From contig NC_044984.1 of NCBI RefSeq assembly GCF_008728515.1, positions 102,503,407-102,567,406 on the forward strand: a DNA stretch of 64,000 bases, in the 5' to 3' direction. Positions 58,020 through 64,000 of this stretch are shown one piece after another (positions within the stretch are counted from its first letter, which is position 1; the number at the start of each line of letters is the position of its first letter). Under the pieces are notes generated by a model. That model did no database searches, was not told the origin of the DNA, and worked only from the letters and a program-made list of their open reading frames with translations. A program made the translations under genes and the position numbers. Source of the stretch: Papio anubis (Eukaryota; Chordata; Mammalia; Primates; Cercopithecidae).

Positions 58020-58250
58020 AGATAAACATACTGGGATTCGAATCCCAGCTCTGTCACTTACCAGCTGTGTGGCATCGGGCAAAGTCACTTCACCTCTCTG
58101 AACCTCAATCTCTTCACTTGTGTATGGAGATAGCAATAGCCCCTACCATGGAATCCTTGTTTCAAGGATTCAATGAGATAATGAAACTGGAGAGCTTGCC
58201 CAAAACTTAGACAAGGCTCAGTTAATATTTGCTATTATTACTGCTGTTGC
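58020..58250 (+). repeat. MIR element (sense), well preserved
   Basis: 'gattcgaatcccagctctgt', 'cttcacctctctgaacctca' and 'acaaggctcagttaatattt'. Confidence 0.85.
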
Positions 58251-58668
58251 TGTTTCTTCATCTTTGAGCACAAGGGAAGTGTATAGACCTGTGCTTCTTC
58301 CTCCCTTACCAACTGTCATCTTGCCCCCACCTGTCTATTGTCTAGATATCTAGAGCAGTAGCTGCCTGACTTGTCTGGGGGTATCCGCATATCCCAGGGG
58401 GAGAGACTTCTGGAAGATTCCCCAGGACAGAACTCAGGTGATCTCCAAGATTCAACCCCAAGTCCAAGTGCTTGGCATCTCATCTGTATAAAGTCCCCAC
58501 AGCACAACCTGCAATTGCAGCTTAAAACGCCTCTGTTCCTCTTAGGTTAATATATGTATTATTTATAGGGCTTTATTATGTGCTCAGAGGGCTCCCCTGA
58601 GAAATGTAATTGTGCATTGGGAGGTACATTTGAATAATATTTACAATTAATTTCTGACAATAAAGCAA

Positions 58669-58688
58669 TGCACAGAGGCCTCTGTGCA
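58669..58688. repeat. 20-bp perfect palindrome
   Basis: TGCACAGAGGCCTCTGTGCA is its own reverse complement with no spacer. It sits at the end of an AT-rich repeat-free block. Confidence 0.95.
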
Positions 58689-58919
58689 GCAGAAATGGGC
58701 CCTGGGTTGGTTTCCCACTAACCACTCCCCTGAGAAAACTTGGGTAGCTTTTAAATATCTTTCCAATAGTCCATTTCTCTCCAGCATCACCTCTGTTTAC
58801 TCAGTCCAGATTCCACCATGGCTCATCTGAGGCTTCAGCAGCCTCCAGGCTTCCCCCGCTGCCCCTCTCCAACCTGTCCTCACCAGAGCAGCTAGGGGCA
58901 TTGTTCCAGCATGCAGATC

Positions 58920-58990
58920 TGAGGTCAAGGCTAAAGTGAACTGTGATCATGCCATAGCACTCCAGCCTGGGCAACAGAGACTCTCTGTCT

Positions 58991-59032
<42 letters not shown>
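58920..59032 (+). repeat. Alu 3' remnant followed by (TG)n
   Basis: 'actgtgatcatgccatagca' then 'ctccagcctgggcaacagag' is an Alu right-end remnant. A (TG)n run of about 19 units follows (58995-59032). Confidence 0.8.
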
Positions 59033-59035
<3 letters not shown>

Positions 59036-59189
59036 CATTTACTGGGGTTGTTTTCCATTGGGGGAAGTGTATAATTTTGATCATTGGCTGTCTGTCCCAT
59101 AAGTCAATGAATGAGTTCAGGAGGACAGGAACTGTGTATGTCTTGATCATCTGTCTATATTCAGTGCCTACCACAGAATTAGGCAAAAA

Positions 59190-59720
59190 GGAGGTGTTAA
59201 ATGCATTTTAATGGAATGGATGAATGGGTGGATAGATGGTTATGTAAGTGAATGGGTGAGTGGATGGATGGCTAGGCGGATATTGAGATGAAGAGCTGGG
59301 TGAGTGGATGTCGGAGTCAGTGGGTAAGTGGGTGGATGAGTGGACGTTGGGGTGGATGGGTGAGTTGATCTTGGGATAATGGGTGGGTGGATGTGTGAGT
59401 GGATATTGGGGTGAATGAGTGGGTGAATGGGTGGGTGGATGTGTGGCGGATATTAAAGTGAATGGATGGTAGATGTGTGAGTGGATATTGGGATGAATGG
59501 GTGGGTGGATGGGTGGTGGATATTAAAGGGAATGGATGGTAGATGTGTGAGTGGATATTGGGATGAATGGGTGAGTGGATGGGTGGGTGGATCTTGGGGT
59601 GAATGGGTGGATGGGTAGATGAATGGGTGGATAGGTGAATGGAGTGAATGGGTGGGTGGACAGGTGGGTGGATGTTAGGGTGAATGGGTTGGTGAAAAGA
59701 TGAATGGATGAATGTATCAC
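59190..59720 (+). repeat. Degenerate GGAT/GGTG minisatellite with a 70-bp higher-order unit
   Basis: About 530 bp of variants of 'gaatgggtgggtggat' interspersed with 'ggatattgggatgaatg'. Segments 59451-59520 and 59521-59590 are a near-identical 70-bp duplication. The Ser/Thr/His/Pro ORF on the other strand is an artefact. Confidence 0.88.
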
Positions 59721-59959
59721 AGGAGCATCTGTCCTTGGGCCACTTGATGCAGTGCCAAAGAGTCTAGACCTGGCCATGAGGAGGCCTGGTTTGTGTCCCT
59801 TATCTGCTATGGTTTGCTATATTATCTTGGGTGAGTAACTACCACTTTCACATCCTCAGTTGCTAGAAAAGTAAAATAAGTGAAAATAATTTTTTTCGAA
59901 ATGCAAATTTCTTGGAGCTCAAAGGTTTGGGAATGGCAGGTTGGGGACTTCAGGGCTTC

Positions 59960-60050
59960 TCCTGCTGCCCACAACATAGCTCTGTGACTTTGCACTGGCC
60001 GCGTCACCTCTCTGAGCCTCAGCTGCTGCTCTGTGAAGTAAGTGGGGAAG
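59960..60050 (+). repeat. MIR fragment (sense)
   Basis: 'tagctctgtgactttgcact' and 'cgtcacctctctgagcctca'. Confidence 0.6.
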
Positions 60051-60789
60051 GCAACAGGGAGGTAAAGGCAGGAACCTCCAGAACTGAGCCACACACTCTC
60101 GCTTCAGTCTCTTTATTCGAGAGAAACTGTGTCCTCAAAGGGAGGAAGTAAGCAGACCCCATGCTGAATTATTTCACAGTAGAAATAGTAGATTCCTCTG
60201 TGGTCCTAGATACCAAACCCAGCAGCAATTTTCCAAACCCAGGATTTGGTAACCATGGGCCTAGGGCATCCCAGCCCCAGCAAGAGCATAACATGTTAGG
60301 GAGGAACAAGAGATCGTGGCAGGGCAGGAGTTGAGGAATCACCAACCACTTCCATCCAAACCAAACACCACCTCGTTTTGTAGAGTCCTCAAGGGAAGCT
60401 CTCAAAACCTCAGTTCCCTCATCTGTGAGATGGGACATATCTGGGCAAGATGAGTTTGAAGGTCCCTTATGGTTCTCACGATTGGATTCTATCTTCTCCC
60501 ACCCATCCAGGCTCCCAATCCCACCAGAGCTGACTCTGGGTTCGAATTTGAGCCAATCCCTTCCCTTTGTCAGTGCCCAGTTTCCTCACCCCTTCTGAAC
60601 CTCGCTGCCAGAATCTCTGTGCCTCTTTTCTGGAGGGGGACCCCGAGAACCTGCAGGGCTCTGTGTGACCTGGGATTTATCTAAGGCTGGCAAAGGCATC
60701 CTGGTGCCTCAGGCCCTTCGTGTTCTTGCTCTTCCCTGTTCCCTGTCCTTGCTGGCTCAAGGGTCAGCTGGAGATGGTTCTGAAATCCA

Positions 60790-60880
60790 ATTCCTCCCTC
60801 TCTTTTGACTTCCATTCCTCTCCTCTTCTCTCTTTCTTTCTTCCTCCTCCTCCTTTTCCTTCTTCTTCCCCCCAACCTCC
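60790..60880 (+). repeat. Pyrimidine-rich low-complexity tract
   Basis: C/T-rich sequence such as 'tcctcctcctccttttcctt'. Confidence 0.8.
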
Positions 60881-62324
60881 CCTTCCAAGGGCTGAAGAAG
60901 TTGGGCATTCAGGCAGCTGACCTGATTCAAAGCCCAGCTCCATACCTCACTAACTGTGCAACTCTGAACTACTGAAGTCTGCTCTTGAAGCAGAAACTCA
61001 CTTTCTGCACCCCCCGCCCCCACCTTGCTATGATGTCCCCATCTGCCAGGGCCAATTTGAGGTTTCAATGTTTGTGCCTGAACTATCAGAGGTACTTCAT
61101 GAATGCCAAATCCCTTTCCTTCATCATCATGCTCTGGGACATTTCTGTCCCCTCTTCTGTCCCTCCCCTAACCTCAAACACTGTCTTCTTTTCTTTTCCC
61201 TCTACCTCTTGTCCTCACAATCCCTCAGCCCACCCACCCCACTCAGGAGGCAGGGCTAAGTAAGGCCCCATAGCTGAGTCCTGGGCCCAGAGAGAAGGCT
61301 CTGGGCACTAAGTGTTTTGGTTGCCTGTGCAGCAATGCAGGTGAGCACACTTTGCACACTGCAGGGATGATATATGCATGACCCATGGAGATGCTCACGT
61401 GAGGCTGTGGGGACAAGACTGTATGGGACGTTAAGGCTGCATTTAAGTACTTGACAGGAACCTAAGTCAGAACAGGAAGACCAGCAGAGCAGCCAGAAAG
61501 AGGGAGGCCAGACTCTAAGGAGGAAAACAGCTGGTATGAATTGTGCTTCTGTTTATCAGCTTTTCCAATGACAACATGAATTCCTGGCTCCCCCAGCCTG
61601 GCCTGAACTGCCAGAAGCCCAGGAAAAGCAGCATCCTAGGAGCCAGGAGGCCCAAGTCACTGATGACTGCTGCTGTGACCTGGGACAGAGCCCGTCCCAT
61701 CTCGTGCCTCAGTAAATGTGGAAAGGGGGGAAATGGGGGCCACTGAGCAATATTTAAAGCTCCCTTTTTGCTCTCAAACCATCTATGTTCAAACTCTTGA
61801 AAGCATTCAGAGACTCCAGCTTGGGGTCAATTCAGAGCTTCCTTGTCATAGGCATTAAGGCACAATAAGAGAAGGAACAGTTTGTCTCTTAATGAAGTGT
61901 GATTCCAAACAGCCTGCGGCCTCGGGAACTCGCCCAGCGCGGGGTAGACATTGCATCTGTTCGTTGCATCTTGTTGGAGAATCAACTTAACAATGAAGGG
62001 ACTTGGAAGAGAACAGAATGTGGACACTTAGGAGCCAAAGGGCCTCGGACCCACAAGAGACTGCCTCCTGCCAGCCTTCCCTCCCCATTGCCTTGCTCTC
62101 CGGAGACACAGGAGGTGGGAGCCATGGTAGGAGGCTGTTAATTGCCGTTGAAGGAGCTGGAAGCCAAGTGCATTTTCTCTGCCATGTTGCATCATTTTTG
62201 AAAACTATTTGCAAAGTTTCTTAAAGGCCATTAAGATGTTCATATTCATTTGCAGAAGAATCAATATTTATGGTAAAAATCTCCAAACTTTTTAGGTCCT
62301 TCCCAACTCTGCAGCTTCATTTGA

Positions 62325-62530
62325 GTCAGGCAAACTGAAGTTCAAATCCCAGCTCTGGCAGAGACTAGCTGGGTACCTTTGGGCAAGTTACTTAACCTCT
62401 CTTAGCCTCAGATTCCTCCTACGTAAAAGGGAAGTTATAACCGTACCTAACTTAGGGTTGCTGTAATGATTAAATGAGAAAACATACATAAAGTGCATAA
62501 TATGAAAAGTGCTAAATAAATGTAGGTTAT
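62325..62530 (+). repeat. MIR element (sense), full core
   Basis: 'gttcaaatcccagctctggc', 'gggcaagttacttaacctct' and 'aatgattaaatgagaaaaca', ending 'gtgctaaataaatg'. Confidence 0.88.
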
Positions 62531-62574
62531 CAATATACTAGAATAATCTCCACAGATAAATTCCAACTCGAAGA

Positions 62575-62745
62575 ACAGAGTTTCTGGAGCGAGACAGAGC
62601 CAGGTTCAGATCTTAACTCTGCCACTGATTAGCTGTGTGATGTTGGGCAAGTTACTTTCCCCCTCTGGGCCTCAGCTATGTCATTTGTAAATGGGGCAAT
62701 GACACTCTGTTTCACAGGGACGTGTTAGTATTAGATGAGAAAAGC
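62575..62745 (+). repeat. MIR element (sense)
   Basis: 'gttcagatcttaactctgcc' and 'gttgggcaagttactttccc' with 'ctctgggcctcagctatgtc'. Tandem neighbour of the previous MIR. Confidence 0.85.
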
Positions 62746-64000
62746 CATGCCAGGCACCCGTATCCAGGAGGTATTTGGTGTCTGCAGCTCGGAAACACAG
62801 TTCAAGGAGTCCAGCTCCAGACTCTGTTTCAAGTGACTAAGTCCTCGGAAATACTCTTCTTCCCAGGGGACTCTCCGGAGTTGCTTCCCAAACTGCATTT
62901 TGGACCCGTCTCCAAAGGCATTGAGGAAATTAACCAGAATAAGAAGCCCCACCACCAGTGTTTTATTCTAAGCACCTCCAGCCAGAGCTGAGTGGATTAG
63001 GAAAGGCAGAAAAAATCCCTGTGATGGGGTGAGAGCAGCTGGTGAAGATGCCTGCCACAACCCCACCCCCAGGTAAGAGGGGCAAGGTGAGATCAGGGGC
63101 TGGCACCACCCTGACCCCCTAAATAGCTCCAGACTAAAGCACCATCAGCCTGCGATGTTCTAGGGTGAGCTGCTCCATGCCTGCATCCTTTGAAGGTTCT
63201 TTTCTCCTTTCTCACTCCTTTGCCAAATCTCAAGTCCTCATTGCATCCCTCACTTGTCTTGCCCTTGCAGAGAGCCCACATGACCTCTCAGAACGGGTTA
63301 TCTGTCTTCCTAGCTGATCCGAAAGCTAAATTAATGGCCTATGGAGTTCATGGGCTGATATGTCACCTTCCTCTCCCAGGTCACCTATGCATTTCCACAC
63401 ACTTTAACACAGGGCAGTGACTTGAAGGTAGGGTTTTCTGGCCAGCTACTGATAATAGGTATACAAGGGCCAGGTGTGATCTGCATCACACCGGGTTTGC
63501 TCTGACCTCCCCACTGCTCACACCAGGAATGGACCTTGGAGAGTGTCATTTCTGGGGTGTGCACAGTAGGCAGCTTAATCCCACTGCCCTATGCCAATCC
63601 CAGTTCATGGCAGTGCTTTTGAGAGTTCTTCCTTTTTTGCTTTGAGTCAGTCAAGGCTGGTCTCCCAAGAAGCATAAATTGCTAGTCCAAGGCTGTGTGG
63701 AACACAGCATGTTCTGTCCACTAAGAGAAAGGGGTTCCAGGCCCTCGAGTCCCAGCATAAAACACTGTTCATCCCCATGCAAAATGCAGTGGGAATTGGC
63801 GGATGCTAAAGAGGTTCTTGCCTTGATCTTCAGAAGACATATCCTTGGGTGTCCCTGGGTTGAGAGGGCCCATTGAGGGGTTACCCGGTGAGGCTCAAAG
63901 CATGCTGGTCTCCCTCTCATTCATCGAAGTCCTCTCATTCATTGATGACATCTTGGTAAAGCTTCTATGGCTGGGGTAGGAAGAGTGGCCTGTGTCTTCA

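Larger units (their letters stand above)
54831..64000. other. Intergenic DNA to window end
   Basis: No coding gene recognised. It holds an Alu (55551-55892), an L2-like block (56100-56700), MIRs, an old L1-like fragment (57225-57430), a palindrome-bearing AT-rich block (58510-58700), (TG)n, a GGAT-type array (59190-59720), pyrimidine-rich sequence (60790-60880) and an AT-rich repeat-free block (61860-62290). The stretches 54840-55540, 57435-57840, 60500-60780, 60890-61850 and 62750-64000 show nothing I can name. A neighbouring gene's 3'UTR on the minus strand may begin in the last few kb. Confidence 0.55.

Noticed and set aside
59190..59720. CRISPR-like regular repetition
   Set aside because: The repeat is a vertebrate GGAT minisatellite without unique spacers; the whole window is eukaryotic.
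62325..62745. tRNA-like sequence signals
   Set aside because: These are MIR elements, whose 5' part descends from a tRNA; no intact tRNA fold is present.
1..64000. CpG-island promoter or first exon
   Set aside because: No CpG-dense stretch of promoter size was seen; only small CpG-containing patches in exons, Alus and at about 61915-61950.

Overview
The window is mammalian, more precisely simian primate, nuclear DNA. It is intron- and repeat-rich, with many Alu, MIR, L1 and L2 elements and MaLR LTRs, and single-copy spliced exons. One young AluY (33960-34272) carries bases I associate with Old World monkey AluY subfamilies rather than human AluY (for example 'gcgtaaacccggg' and 'atccgg(t/c)cactgc'). 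I therefore infer a cercopithecid monkey (macaque/baboon type); this is inference, not proof.

The left third (1-22745) is the 3' end of WSCD2 on the + strand. The WSC-domain sulfotransferase gene is recognised from protein similarity recalled from memory. Three coding exons lie at 4403-4567, 12726-12928 and 20618-20970, with consensus AG/GT splice sites and all visible junctions in phase 1. A 3'UTR of about 1.8 kb follows, with an ATTAAA signal at 22724. The middle exon is 203 nt where an in-frame exon must be a multiple of three (201 expected). Two extra bases at about 12818-12822 shift the frame inside the sulfotransferase domain and create a stop at 12893-12895.

From 22746 to the end I see no intact gene. 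The intergenic DNA holds several diverged tandem arrays, simple repeats, an L1 5' region carrying the AluY (about 32.7-34.6 kb), an antisense old L1 3' end (38.0-39.4 kb), two oppositely oriented MaLR-type LTRs (47.9-49.1 kb), and many MIR and hAT fossils.

The most notable non-genic object is a near-complete processed pseudogene of a double-domain APOBEC3 mRNA, closest to APOBEC3G. It lies on the minus strand at about 52935-54830. It keeps 5'UTR, both deaminase domains, 3'UTR, AATAAA and a poly(A) tail, carries several stops and frameshifts, and was later hit by an AluS. Human synteny recalled from memory (WSCD2 followed by CMKLR1 on the opposite strand) makes it possible that the last 2-4 kb overlap a CMKLR1 3'UTR, but no CMKLR1 coding sequence is visible. 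I found no operon-like or otherwise novel gene system. The points worth a second look are the WSCD2 frameshift, the APOBEC3 retrocopy, the tandem arrays and several repeat-free homeodomain-site-rich blocks.
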